Positions 30,834-42,462 of a DNA stretch of 64,000 nt are shown here, one piece after another. Below the pieces are notes generated by a model. It had not been told where the DNA came from, ran no database searches, and saw nothing but the letters and a program-made list of their open reading frames with translations. The stretch lies in the NCBI GenBank assembly GCA_907163375.1, contig CAJQUW010007746.1, positions 203,717-267,716 of the forward strand, written 5' to 3'. The first letter of the stretch is position 1. The number at the start of each line of letters is the position of its first letter. The stretch is from Prostheceraeus crozeri. Its lineage: Eukaryota > Platyhelminthes > Polycladida > Euryleptidae. The translations under genes were made by a program, and so were the position numbers.

Positions 30834-33382
30834 AATGGCACGCTGATTCTAAATCTGGTTTCTGTTTTCCCGTCCGAGGCTTGGTTCACCCTCTACAGCG
30901 ATTTTCGTAAAAATTCTAAATCTGTCGTTTTTTCGCCAATGTCCCAAATTTTCAATGGCGTCTCACATATAAACAAAGGCATATAGGAAGAAGCCGTGTC
31001 TTCCACTGAGTTTGTCGTACTCTTAGCTTTCAAACGAGCTATTGCACGACTTTCTACGATCTCTAGAACCAAAGTTGGAAGTCTCGTTCCAGAGGGGGGG
31101 TTCAGAACTTTTTCTCTCCGATTGAGTTGGAAGGAAGTTCCTAGACTCAAAATTGACCAAAACGTCCGAATTTGCCCTCCGTTTTCCCATCCGATCACTC
31201 CTTCATGCCGAAAAACGACTTTTCTCATCCCAAAACATCCAAAACCTGACATTTTCCAGCTCTGACGTTTTCCTGCCATTTTCTCCCTAAACCCAGGAAA
31301 AAAGGGCCAAACTGAGCTTTCCACTGCATTTTTCTCACTGTTAGCTTTCAAATGAGCTACCACACGACTTTCTACCATCTCTAAAACCAAAGCAATAACA
31401 ATACTACCTTTGATATCGTCTATCATAGAGGATGCTGCTCTGAACAGTATTAGATATCGAATGGTCATTGATTATGGGACATCCCAACACGGATTTCGTG
31501 TTTCTTCATGGACAATAATGGCCATAATTGATGTACACGATTTTGCTACGAGAACGTTTGATGACTTTTCCACAATGTAGCCAGTGTCGATATAAGTAAA
31601 GCTTTTGATACAATAAACCATAGGATCCTATTACAAAAGCTTGTCGATCGTGAATATCCAAAAGTGTTCGTCACTTGGTTGCTTAGTTTTCTATCGAATC
31701 GAAGAAATGTAGTACGGATAAATGGCATATTTAGTGCTCCATATAATGTGAATTCTGGAGTTATGCAAGGATCTAAGCTTGGGCCATTTCTATTCAACTC
31801 TTTTATCGGTGACTTAGTGTCCTCTTCTTCACTTTCACACATGGTAAAATATGTGGATGACGTATTCCTAATTGTTCCCATCCTGAAATCTGAAAGTCCA
31901 TTGCAATTGATGCATGAAGAACTGAAGAGCATTGAGAACTGGAGCTATGAAAACAAACTCACAATCAATAAAAGCAAGACAAAAATTATGGCTACACAAC
32001 GACGATCATGTCAAGCTAACCTGACATTTCCTGGTGAAATTGAAGCCTCAGATTGCATTAAAATCCTCGGAGTGACCATCGATGGAAATCTTGGTTTTGG
32101 AACGCATATCACAGAGATAAAAAAGAAGGCAGCGTCTCGTTTTCACGTACTCCGTGGACTGAAGCCCTTCGTAGACTCAAGAGAATTGCATACAGTATAT
32201 ACCTCCTTTATAAGATCGATTGTGGAATATGCCTGTCCGTGTTTCGTCGGCATAAGCAACCCACTGGCAGGTGTTTTGGCTTCAATAGACAAGAGAGCCC
32301 ACAGAATAATGAATATTGAAGAAGGCAGCTGTTTGTGCTCAAGTGACGTCATAACGCGTCGCCGTTACATATTGAGCGCTCGTCTTTTTGATCACATAGT
32401 TAGTGACCGGAGCCATATCCTGCATTACCTCATCCCCGAGAAACTTCCTCGTACTTCTCAGTATTACGCTGACTTCTCAAGAACTTCGGTGCGTTACAAC
32501 TCCTTCGTGCCTTTTATGATAAGTTACAAGAACGCTAACTGACTTTATATTTTTTGCACATGTTCGTCATCATGACGAAAATACTGTATCCATGAAATGT
32601 TTGATTTATATTCACAAAAATGAACTAAACACTACTACTACTACTACTAAAGTTGGAAGTCTCATCCCAAAACCACCAAAACCCGCCTTTTTCCAACTCT
32701 GACGTTTTCCTGCCATTTTTCTCTCTCAACCCAGAAAAAAAGGACCAACTGAGCTTTCTACTGCATTTTCTCACTGTTAGCTTTCAAATGAGCTATTGCA
32801 GGACTTTCTACCATCTCCAGAACCAAAGTTGGAAGTCTGATAGGAGGGGGGGGGGCGACGTCCTCGAAATTTTTTCTCTCCGATTTCGCTGGAAACATCC
32901 TTCCTAACCCAAAATTTCACGTAGATTCCGAATCTGGCCTCCGTTTTTCCATCCGAGGCCTCCTTCATACCGAAAAACAACTTTTCTCATCCCAAAACCC
33001 GCCCTTTTCCAACTCTGCCGTTCCACCCCTTGCCTCTCAGGAAAACTCCTCCTCACCCAAAATTTCATGCAGATTCCGAATCTGACCTCCAATTTCCAAT
33101 CCGAACCCTACTTCATGACGATTTCCGACTTTTCTCATCCCAAAACCCACCTTTTTTCACTCTATCCTTTCCACATTCCTACCGCCTTCCTTCCCACCCC
33201 TTGCTGGAAAACTCCTTCCTTCCAGAGGGGGGGTAGGGAACAGTTTCCTCCTCTCGGCCCATTCCTCTCAGCACATCCTTGGCCACCTCCCTCACTTCCT
33301 TCCTTCCAGAGGGGGGGGCTGAGTCAGCATGATGACTCATTGCTTCTCATTTTGGACTTGATTTTGTCAGGGGATTACTACT
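30834..33382. repeat. Right terminal inverted repeat with LINE insertion
   Basis: Inverse match to the ends of the left repeat: inner border near 30834, outer tip GGGGATTACTACT at 33370-33382. Without the retrotransposon at 31393-32648 it is about 1.3 kb. It holds only a few sub-repeats and no copy of the 1.0-kb miniature element. It therefore represents the ancestral, unexpanded form of the left repeat. Confidence 0.85.
31393..32648 (+). mobile_element. 5'-truncated non-LTR retrotransposon with reverse transcriptase
   Basis: Inserted in the right terminal repeat between AAAG (31389-31392) and AAAG (32649-32652). The 3' end is a (ACT)n tail. The fragment carries finger/palm motifs DISKAFDTINHRILL (frame broken near 31600) and GVMQGSKLGPFLF. 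The catalytic YVDD is intact, and a CR1/jockey-like thumb region follows within a 292-codon frame 31664-32542. The first part has stops. It post-dates the element it sits in. Confidence 0.85.
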
Positions 33383-33388
33383 GATTAT
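33383..33388. repeat. 6-bp target site duplication, right copy (GATTAT)
   Basis: Identical to 4998-5003; marks the right end of the Polinton-like element. Confidence 0.9.
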
Positions 33389-33651
33389 TCCAATGTTAGT
33401 ATTCTACCGACGTGAAACCACAGTATAAGTAATATGAAACTTATTCGATGTCGAAAAGAATAAACATTTAATGTACTAACAGGTATCTCATTTAAGCAGA
33501 AATTGAGCTAAAGGAAATTTCATGAACCACATTATAATGCAGGACTTTATGGATAAATTGAGATCTTATTGTGCTTCTTGGCTGAATTTCAAGTTTTTAT
33601 TTCAATTTTCGTCGATATGATTTTATGATTCACCAAGGTGATATTTCTGTA
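33389..33651. other. Right genomic flank of the Polinton-like element
   Basis: No gene seen. Together with 4700-4997 it defines the pre-insertion site. Confidence 0.6.
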
Positions 33652-33737
33652 CACTGTAAACCAAACTGTGCCCAATATGTGACCAATTATGTGCCCGACG
33701 AATTTTCGTCACATCGGTCACATTTGGTCACATCTTT
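33652..33737. mobile_element. Remnant with CACTGTAAACC tip and TGTGACC hairpin
   Basis: Starts CACTGTAAACC after a TA dinucleotide (33650-33651), like the other CACTGTAA elements. It then forms an imperfect hairpin: TGTGACCAA...GACGAA and TTCGTC...TTGGTCACA. The opposite end could be the tip TTACAGTG-TA at 42251-42260, which shares 11 bases, but the internal sequences differ. Confidence 0.4.
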
Positions 33738-35072
33738 GAATTAAAGAACTGCCAATATTCTTTTTTTGAAAGTACTCTCACAAGAAGACTCTCTCAGCTG
33801 CCACTACTCTTTCTCTAATAGGCCTACTAAATTTGTTATTAAAGGGTGCTCGTTATCAAACATAGTAACTTGGAAGAAGCTTTTCGTATAACATTCATGA
33901 TGCGGCAAATTGGGTTGAATCGGATCAATAGTGCGAAATTGATCTTGCTGCCCAGTCATAATGGGCATGGCGGAAATTATTGCACCTTATACACTTATCG
34001 TCTTTACACATAGTTTCATTATATGCCAAAAATTTGACCGACTTACTGATCCAGTTGATTGTGTCAAACTTTTTTTACAAGATCGACCATTAGACAGAGT
34101 GTTTGTCAACCTTGAACATCATCATGAACGAGGTTGTGTGGACTATGTAGTTAACCATCACTGAGTTGCCACCTAAAAATTATATTTACTTTTACTAAAT
34201 GAAATGTATAACTGTGGATGGGTGATATCAACTGCATCAGATGTAGTGACTATACTCGTGTTGCAAAACCTTGAGTTGATTCAATTAACTATCATTAACA
34301 TCAACTTACCAGACGCCATTTCACGCACAGATCATAATGATTCACTGAACAGCAAAATTTAGAACATCGTGCGCCTTGTGAACAGTCACAGTTGTGACTG
34401 TCTGTCTGCTTTCTTAGTTAATAAAGCAATCAGACAGCGACTAAGCATGACGTCACAACATTGAAAACGTAGAGTGATTTGTGTGGGAACATCTCGCTCA
34501 ATTATCATGAAGATGGTGGAATCTCCTGCAACTGGTGCAGTCAATGCATGAACACAGATATCGGTAAAATAAGAGCATGACGGGCTGTTTTAGGACAAGC
34601 GCAAGAGTCACGTGCGTCAACCACGCGGAGTTAATCTTCACTGGCAGATGAAACGTTAAAGAACCATCTAAAGCAAAAAAATGTTGCTAAAATAGCAAGC
34701 AAATATTCCAATCTTCTCATTCCAGGAAATATTTGTATTAGTTGCATCTTCAATATGTAGATAAACAATATCTGAGAGCCAAATGAGACCATTTCTCCAC
34801 TGTTTCATCTATAAAGCCACACCATTCAGAAATGATACGTTCAACATCAAAATTGATGTGAAAAATGAATAAAGCAGTACATTTTATGTAGGAATCACTA
34901 GAGTAATGAAGTTGTCACCAAATATTTTAGCCACAGCGACTTCTTGAAATTGATGAATATAAATATCTGAAAATTATCTTGGCGAAAAAAGATGGTGGAT
35001 TTGTCGCCACTAAAAATACATTAGAGTAATGGGGAGTTTCCACACTTGATATATTTAAATACTTTGATTGAT
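33738..35072. repeat. Left arm of a long inverted repeat
   Basis: About 1.3 kb that matches 42463-44665 in inverse orientation: outer edge GAATTAAAGAAC, inner edge GATATATTTAAA. It lacks the 980-bp insertion present in the right arm and has a private stretch of about 120 bp (34868-34985). The 67-codon frame at 33961 lies in the repeat and has no recognised product. Confidence 0.8.
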
Positions 35073-35330
35073 GCAGCAATGATCACTAAAGATAGGTTCA
35101 AGTAAGTCTATGATGATCTATGATGTAGGTTACTAGCCTATTTTCAAAAAACTAGGCTTTACATACTTGCAACCCGGAGTCGGAGTCGGGACTACGCATC
35201 CCTGGTTGCAAATGATCAAACAGCATCATCTACGTGAAGACTGGATCAACTTTCACGCCTCACAGTGGAAGGCCGTGTCACGTAGAGTGCGGTTTCATTA
35301 TTGAAATCACCTACAAAACTTCTCTTAACT

Positions 35331-36160
35331 TTCCTATGTAATTTGACCTCTAGATGGTTGGAAAATGATCCATCTAGGGCTTTTCGAGAAAAATTCAGAT
35401 ATCAAAAATGGTGGGCCTTGAAACCGAAACTGCACTGCGCGCATTTCATTGAAAATATCCTACAATATTTCTCTTCACTCAAAAAGGTTGTATAATCAAA
35501 AACAAACATATTTTACAAATGCCTGCCGTTGTAATCGTACAACAGCCACAAGTTGTCTGGAGAGGTTCGGATTAGCAGTGTCTGTCACTTTGTAATTTTG
35601 CTAACTGGAATCGAAATTTGAACGCATTGTTTCGCTCACCTGTTCACTGTAAATCCTCAGTTCTTGTTGCTTGGACATACAAAATCCGGGCACATGATGA
35701 AATGAAGTTTGGGTGTATAATTGGAAAATGCAAAGCGAAACTTGTCATTGCGAAACTTCTCGTCCAGATCTGGAAGATGTGGTAACTTTGGGAAGTCGAT
35801 GTGAAAGGCAAAAGTTCGATTGTTGCAATTGAACGCAATTTGTCAACATTTTAAAGGAGGTTGCACGCACTATTTCCTGCAAAATATTTATTAGTATTTT
35901 GTTCTTTAAGTAAAAAGCATTTTGTCAGCAATTCCGTGATCACAAAATTTAATTTTCGCATCATAAATATAACAGAAATGTGGTGATGATGAAAGACATT
36001 TTGTGCAGGAAGAAACTATAAAAAATCAGTCTAATGAGTTTCAATGTTCATGTCAGTTTCAAGGCCCAACATTTTAAATATTTAACTTTTTCTCGAAAAG
36101 CCCTAGATGGATCATTTTCCAACCATTAAGTCCGTAATATAGAGGTCAAATTACATAGGA
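35331..36160. repeat. Small inverted repeat, arms ~95 bp
   Basis: CTATGTAATTTGACCTCTA and TGGAAAATGATCCATCTAG, with GGGCTTTTCGAGAAAAA, at 35331-35425 recur inverted at 36050-36160. About 600 bp of unrelated AT-rich sequence separates the arms. Probably a miniature element with later insertions. Confidence 0.6.
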
Positions 36161-36359
36161 ATTGTGTTCGACAATGTGTTCTTATGGAAAGAAGAAAACT
36201 CACGGTACATGCGTATCAAAACTCGCTATATTCCAGAAGATTTGTGTGATGCGTACTAAAAACTCGTAATAACTAAACAGGAACTGATACTCGAGCAATG
36301 AATGGTAGCAGAAGCAATAGAAAAAAACATGAAAAAAATCGTGAAAAATCATGAATCGC

Positions 36360-38060
36360 TACCTGTAAAATTTTCCATATGAATATTCGATCACTAAATC
36401 GAAACTATCGAGAACTTGCAATCTTGCCACAGATATAGAGACAAAAATTGATATGACAGTACTATCTGAAATATGGCATTCCAACATTGAAATGTTCAAT
36501 ACTATCAGGATACAAATTCCATCACCACATATCCTCTGCTGATAGGAGCGGTGGCGTCGCCGTTCATGTGAACAAATCAACTATAGCAGTAACAAAAGCA
36601 AAAAAAAATAATATTAAACTGGTGATTTCAACCTAAACTACAGCAAACAATCAGATCATCTGTTGATAAAATCTACGATCAAATGATTGACTTTGACTCC
36701 ACTCCTTTGATATGTACACCTACTCGCATCGCGAGAGAGCGTCATAAATATTCATTCATTGATTTGTTCATGATTAATTGATATTCATTGATTTGCATGA
36801 TCTGAAAATTGCATATTTGTCGGAAACATCTGCTTTGACCTGACCGATCATTGTGGTCGATATCTAATTGTTAAGCATGTTGATGACGCCCACAGAGAGA
36901 AATAAACAATCAAATGGGCGCCAAACTCCAGTTGGCGTGATCAGGACAGAAGTAGCGGTCGAAACGTATTCAATATTCAAAGAAAAGAAAATATAGAAGT
37001 ATTTAAAAGCAAAACTGCTGACATAGACTCCGACACCACTGCATTGTCTGCACCATCAGAAAAGGGATGGTTCTCTGAGAATTTAAAAAAATGTCACAAG
37101 AATAAAATGAGGTTACACTACAAGTGGAAAAACTCAAAACTTGAGGTGGCTGAGGTGAATAATAAAAAACTATTTGAAGTATTTTAAGAGGATAGCTAGG
37201 GTTTAAGAAAGGCAAAACTACAGTAAAGTAACACATTTCTATCAATAAAAAAATACACAAAGGAATTATGGAAACATATCAACAGCATCAGAGGAAAAGT
37301 CAGGACTGATAATTGCATAGCAGAAATTCATACAGAGGGATTCTACGATCCCGTTAACATTGCAAACGTATTAAATGAACATTTTGTCAATGTAGCAGAC
37401 AAGTTGACAAACAGCTCAATGAACGAAATTTGATGAAAACAGTGATGGATGCAGTCAGACCTTCACGTTTGTAGACTTTATACTTGCAGAACTTACTGAA
37501 ACTATAAGTACCATCAATACGTATGACAAGATATCAGAACAGTGCTCATCAAAAATTTTTTTACACCTGTGCCAAGTATATGGTGAATCAGTGAAAAGTG
37601 GAGTTTGCCCAAACTGCTTGAAATAATCCGTGGTGATACCGGTACCAATATATAAAAAAGTGACAGAAGGAAGCCATCAAACTACACACCAATCTGTCTA
37701 CTAAATTATTTAACTTTAGTTGTTGAAAAGATGATCCATATGCGGATATTTAGTTCCTTAGAAAAAAACCAAATATTATTTGAGAATCAGTATGGTTTCG
37801 GGAAAATCACTCAACAAATTTGTCACTCTCATAGATGACGGATAAAATATGCAACGCAAAAGCCAAAAATCTATTTACTATTGCATTAAATCTCGATATC
37901 TCTAAGTCATTCGACAGTGTTCATGCAGACACATTGCTAGGATAAGTATATAGGATGGGGATTCGTGGCTTTTTTCAAATTATTAACGGTTTAGACAGGA
38001 GTTCCACAAGGCTTTTCTTTAGGACTTTAATTATGATCGTGAGGTGAACAGCAGACCGAA
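36360..38060 (+). pseudogene. Decayed non-LTR retrotransposon
   Basis: Frames are badly broken but motifs survive in order. An endonuclease-like start (NIRSLNRNYRELAI) and SADRSGGVAVHVN (about 36533-36575) come first. RT segments follow: NYTPICLLNYL and FENQYGFGK (about 37680-37800), LDISKSFDSVHADTLL (about 37890), GVPQG (about 38000). It is older than the elements at 31393 and 44883. Confidence 0.75.
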
Positions 38061-41000
38061 GAAATTTCAATGCGATGTACACGTTCAATACATCATTTAG
38101 AAGCTTTCAGTACGGGGATTGCGAAAAAGACAATGTCAAATTCTTGCAATTCATCGAAAAATACTAAAAAAATCATATGTATCGAAAGTTTATCTGTTGA
38201 TAATATTCGCTTTAAACCACTATAATGATGTTGCTTAAACAGAGAAATTGATCAATTAACATTTCACACGGTATTTAGTTGCGATAGTTATCAAAAACTG
38301 TCAAGCTGGGTGAGTATATGCATATTATACTACTCATTAATTGGCCGACACGTGAGAGAAAATTGAGAGAAAATCGTTAACTTTCAGTTATTTTTTAAAT
38401 GAAGCCTTACTTGATATAAATAATCAGCAGGAAATCAATTACATGCAATTCAAGTACATGTACAGATAACTCGCAAAACATGCTACCGCAATACCACACC
38501 AACGCATAGTTAGTGCTTATTTATCATCATCAGAGAATCCATGCGTAAAAGAGGTGACGTGTGCCATTAAATGTTGTAAAAATGTAAAAGCCTACATCAG
38601 TTACCTCATCGTCTACGTGAAGAGAGTCTTCCAATTCTGCAACTAGTAGAATGCTCGGAAGCACTCTTGTTACAATCTTTAAATGAATTCTTGATGAAAC
38701 AATTCAATAAAGGTCGTAGAAATCTCATCCGTATTCTTCGAAACTTGATGAGCAAGCTTCATCAATGAAACTAGACCAATCAGATAGTTGCATCGTTTTC
38801 TGTACTATAGTTAAGAAAATTGCATAATGATTATGGTGAATGACACAGAACAATTCATATTTACAAAGGTTAAAAATAGAATTATTCTGAAGCACTTACC
38901 AAATATTTTATAAACAACAGTATGATCACCCTAAGATAGCGTTCACTTCAATCGGGTGATTGGCAAACCAGCACATTGCTATTCTAAGCCATGGAAATCG
39001 AATAATTATCATCAATGGTTTACGCGGTAAGGACGCTACTTTAGCGTTAGCGTTCTGCCGGTAGCTCTGTTTCAGATTGAATGAGAGGTATAAAGATGAA
39101 TAGATTTAACCGATCTACGTAGCTAATTGTCTAAATTGTTGATTAGAGTGTCAAAGTTAGACAGCATGCTACTTAAAATCGAAATCGGAGCATTTTGAAG
39201 GAATTCACAGCAATCCGACTATTTTTCCTATCTCAGTAAGGAATTGACAATTTCTTTTTGCCCACTTAGTAAGTTCCTGCATGTGCCATCGTTTTGAATC
39301 AGTTTACACCTCTAGCAAAGTGATACGGACAAACTATGCTCACACCATTCTAAAATGTTTCGTTTGTGTTCGAGACCTGCGTGACATGTTCATTGATGCG
39401 GGAAAGTGATCGTGTAAATTCATTAAAATTCAAAAGACTATTGAGAAGTATGCATACAGCATGCCTTGCCGCATGCGTACAAAACCCGCTTCTGTCAAAT
39501 GCAGTTCTAACGCAATGGTTGATACCAGGCGCAGATTTCCCGTTTATTGCTACATTCGAAACGATCTGAAACCTATAATTCTTCCTTGCAATCATCAGCT
39601 TTCAGTCTGTGACCCTGTTTGTATTCCTTAGTATTCCAGATCCTTCCTGTTTTCCAACTTTTTCTTCTTCACACCAACGCATCCACCAATTCCTAGCAGC
39701 TAGCCTACATGTACATCCGCTGCATTCAATTCTCTACAAACATCCGTTACGTCCATGCAGCGAATTATTCCTGCTGCATCATCCAGTTACCACTAATGTC
39801 AGACAGACAGAAAATGTTGGAATCATACGATGCTTAAACTTATCCAAACATTGAAAAAAATTCAATGAGCAAATGTTTGCGGCCCGTTATCTGGAGATAT
39901 CAGCTTAGAAATAGTCATAGCTATAGTCAGCAACCAATGACAATGAAATAATGCCGCATAGCATTCACTACAATATTTTTTATCCTGCCCTCCTGAGAGG
40001 CATGGACTCCTAGACATTTCACAGGATAAGCTATCCATGTCAACTTTGCCAATTGACGGCTAACTGATTATTTGAAAAGCATGGAAAACGTGATGACAAG
40101 AACAAAGTTGAATGGCAATAACTTTTGCTAGTTTTGTAGACAGATCAACCGCAAGCATAATCAATGAATCTTTTCTCCTAAAATGGTGACCAGGTGCATT
40201 GTGTATCCGAAGGAGGTTGAGAAAATGATGACATTACTTTCCATAGATTTCCTCGTAAGAATCCGGTGTTATTAGAAAAATGGATAAATCGTAAATATGT
40301 CTCATCTCAGAGGTATCCGAACAGCAAATGATGTTTGCCGAAGTATCGATCAAGCGTCAAACGGATCGAATTGCAGAACAAGGTAAAAGATAACGAGAAT
40401 GTGAATTCTTTGAAATAACTTCATGAAAAACTGAATACCTGCGAGTGCAAGGCAAAGTCTTATCCTGCTATCTCTTAACTTCAGACTTTATTGATCTACC
40501 TTCAATTTTCTGCTTCTTTCCATTTCTGGATGACTTGTCTGTCAAAGCGCATGTGCAAAATGTTTTACTGTCCCAGAGCAAGTTATATTACAAGTGCAAG
40601 CAACGTAGCATCAGTCACATAAGCAGTGAATATTTCAACGTTTGCAAAAATCATCAGAAATACAAATTCAAGTACCGGCACTGAATCCTTATTTGAGAAC
40701 GCTGTTCATTTTCTTGAAACATCAGCTGAAATTTTCATCAGTTTCAAAAAATCAAAGACATTTTTCACCTAGTCTCCTGGAGTTGGTATCAATCTGGAAA
40801 TCAACTAACGCAAGTTGCTAAAAGGAGAGCTTGAAGGAAAAAGTGAATATCCTCACTTTCCCATCACTGTCCGCAGCAACATTCCATCGCTGAGAACAAC
40901 AAACGAAGCACTCCTGAAATGTTTTCAGTTACAAATCCAAAATTTGTGATATTGTTTTATAATGAAGTCATTGAGACATCGCTATAAAGATTATGCGGTT

Positions 41001-42250
41001 TTGTTTCCCTACAAAACGCACACAGCGACTGGATTACGAAATCACTTAGCATTGTCAACATTGTTCCTTTCGAAATTTTGCCACGTATGTCAATCATACC
41101 TTAGCAATCATCCGCATTAGAAATGACAGGTCTGTTTGTAATTGTATTTGACTGATAGCAGATTGGGATTTAGATAAGTTACAAAGTTTGAAGTATATAA
41201 GCAGAAACACAAGTGTCATGTCTATAATCACTCCTTTTTAGACGCTAATGTCATAAGTAAGTTGTTAGATTTATAATTTTGTTTAAAACGCAGTAATAAG
41301 TTATATTTTTTTTCTTCTTTCAGTTTTTAGTTAGGCCTATAGTATTATTATTTTTCTTTATGATCTACCGGAGGTTAGCCTCAACCAATTTAACTTTCCA
41401 TACAGTCCATGATAAAGGGCCTATGCGGCGAGGAAACATAATTTCTGAGACTGTCACATTCATGGAATGACATATAATTCATAGAATAAAGGTGTCTGCA
41501 ACCTACAAAAAGTACCTCAATAGTAAACATTCTCAATGCATGCTTCGTATTGTCATGTGCTTCATTCAAGAAGAAACAGGAACAAAATTCAGAAGAAACG
41601 ATGCTTCAAAGATAAGCACGAATTTATAACATGAAAATCTTCAAGCTTTAAAAGTCGTTGGCTGCCTCTAAAAGTCTGTTGAACTGAAGTCGGTTGAATT
41701 GTCATGAAAATAACTTAGAGACGTTACTAGAAAATAAAGTCCAACTTTGAAATGTACCATAAATCAATCCAATGCAAACTTGAAAAAATAAACCATGACA
41801 AAGCACTGAAAATTGCCAAAGTTAATGCATTTTAAAACAATTTCAAAAATAAGCAATAATTTTTTCTCGGGTATAGAGAGGAATCCACAGCACAGCCTGA
41901 ACACAACCTCATTATCAACCACGGTATCAACAAAGCAAAAAACTTGAAATGAGACTGAATTGAAATCGATCATGATGAAAATCAGATAAGCAACTATCGC
42001 TAGCATTGATTTCAACCCCATCATGCTGAAAGAAATTTGCTGTCATTCATGATACAATGTTATCAAAATTGTTTGATCCACAGTTGTTTATGCTTTATTA
42101 TAATAGTACTTATGCGACTAGAAGAAAGAGAAGCACCTGGCAGGCACCATGCAGGTTGGTAGCTTTGCTGCCAAATAGTAGAAATGCTACCAAATGAAAA
42201 GCAATAATGCAATTGGTAGTAAGCATTTCATCGACTTGGCAGCGTACGGT
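38061..42250. other. AT-rich sequence without recognised genes
   Basis: About 4 kb inside the long inverted repeat pair. Open frames are short (89 codons at most) and unlike known families. A TAGGCCTA palindrome lies at 41334. The end (about 42120-42258) shows a CACTGTAA-type tip. Confidence 0.5.
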
Positions 42251-42462
42251 TTACAGTGTACTCATGATTTAGCTGGATATTTGGATGACAAAGAAAAGAA
42301 ATGGTAATAATATTAATAAGGGCTCACCAATATAAAAATGAAAAAATGTATTGAAAAGTTTGGTTTTCGATGTTTTATCTGTTATTTCCATTTATTAGAT
42401 TAGCTACCAATTCGATCGAGTAATGTACTGGGAGACTAAAAATTCATTTTCTGAGCTCTACT

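Larger units (their letters stand above)
5004..33382. mobile_element. Polinton/Maverick-like element, 28.4 kb, complete borders
   Basis: Both ends carry inverted repeats whose tips read inward AGTAGTAATCCC; the Polinton family typically starts with AG. They continue through a shared stretch containing GAGTCATCATGCTGACTCAG and long C tracts. The element is flanked by identical 6-bp duplications (GATTAT). The interior encodes a protein-primed family B DNA polymerase, as Polintons do. It is unusual in three ways: the left repeat is about 12 kb against about 1.3 kb (plus a LINE) on the right; there are no integrase, packaging ATPase, protease or capsid genes that I can see; and there are accessory genes including a TBP-like gene and two multicopy families. 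Known Polintons are usually 15-20 kb. Many genes carry stops or frameshifts, so this copy looks inactive. Confidence 0.9.

Noticed and set aside
33652-42258. A single 8.6-kb element with CACTGTAAACC at both ends and TA flanks
   Set aside because: Only 11 terminal bases match and the interval cuts across the long inverted repeat. The agreement could be a shared tip of two families.
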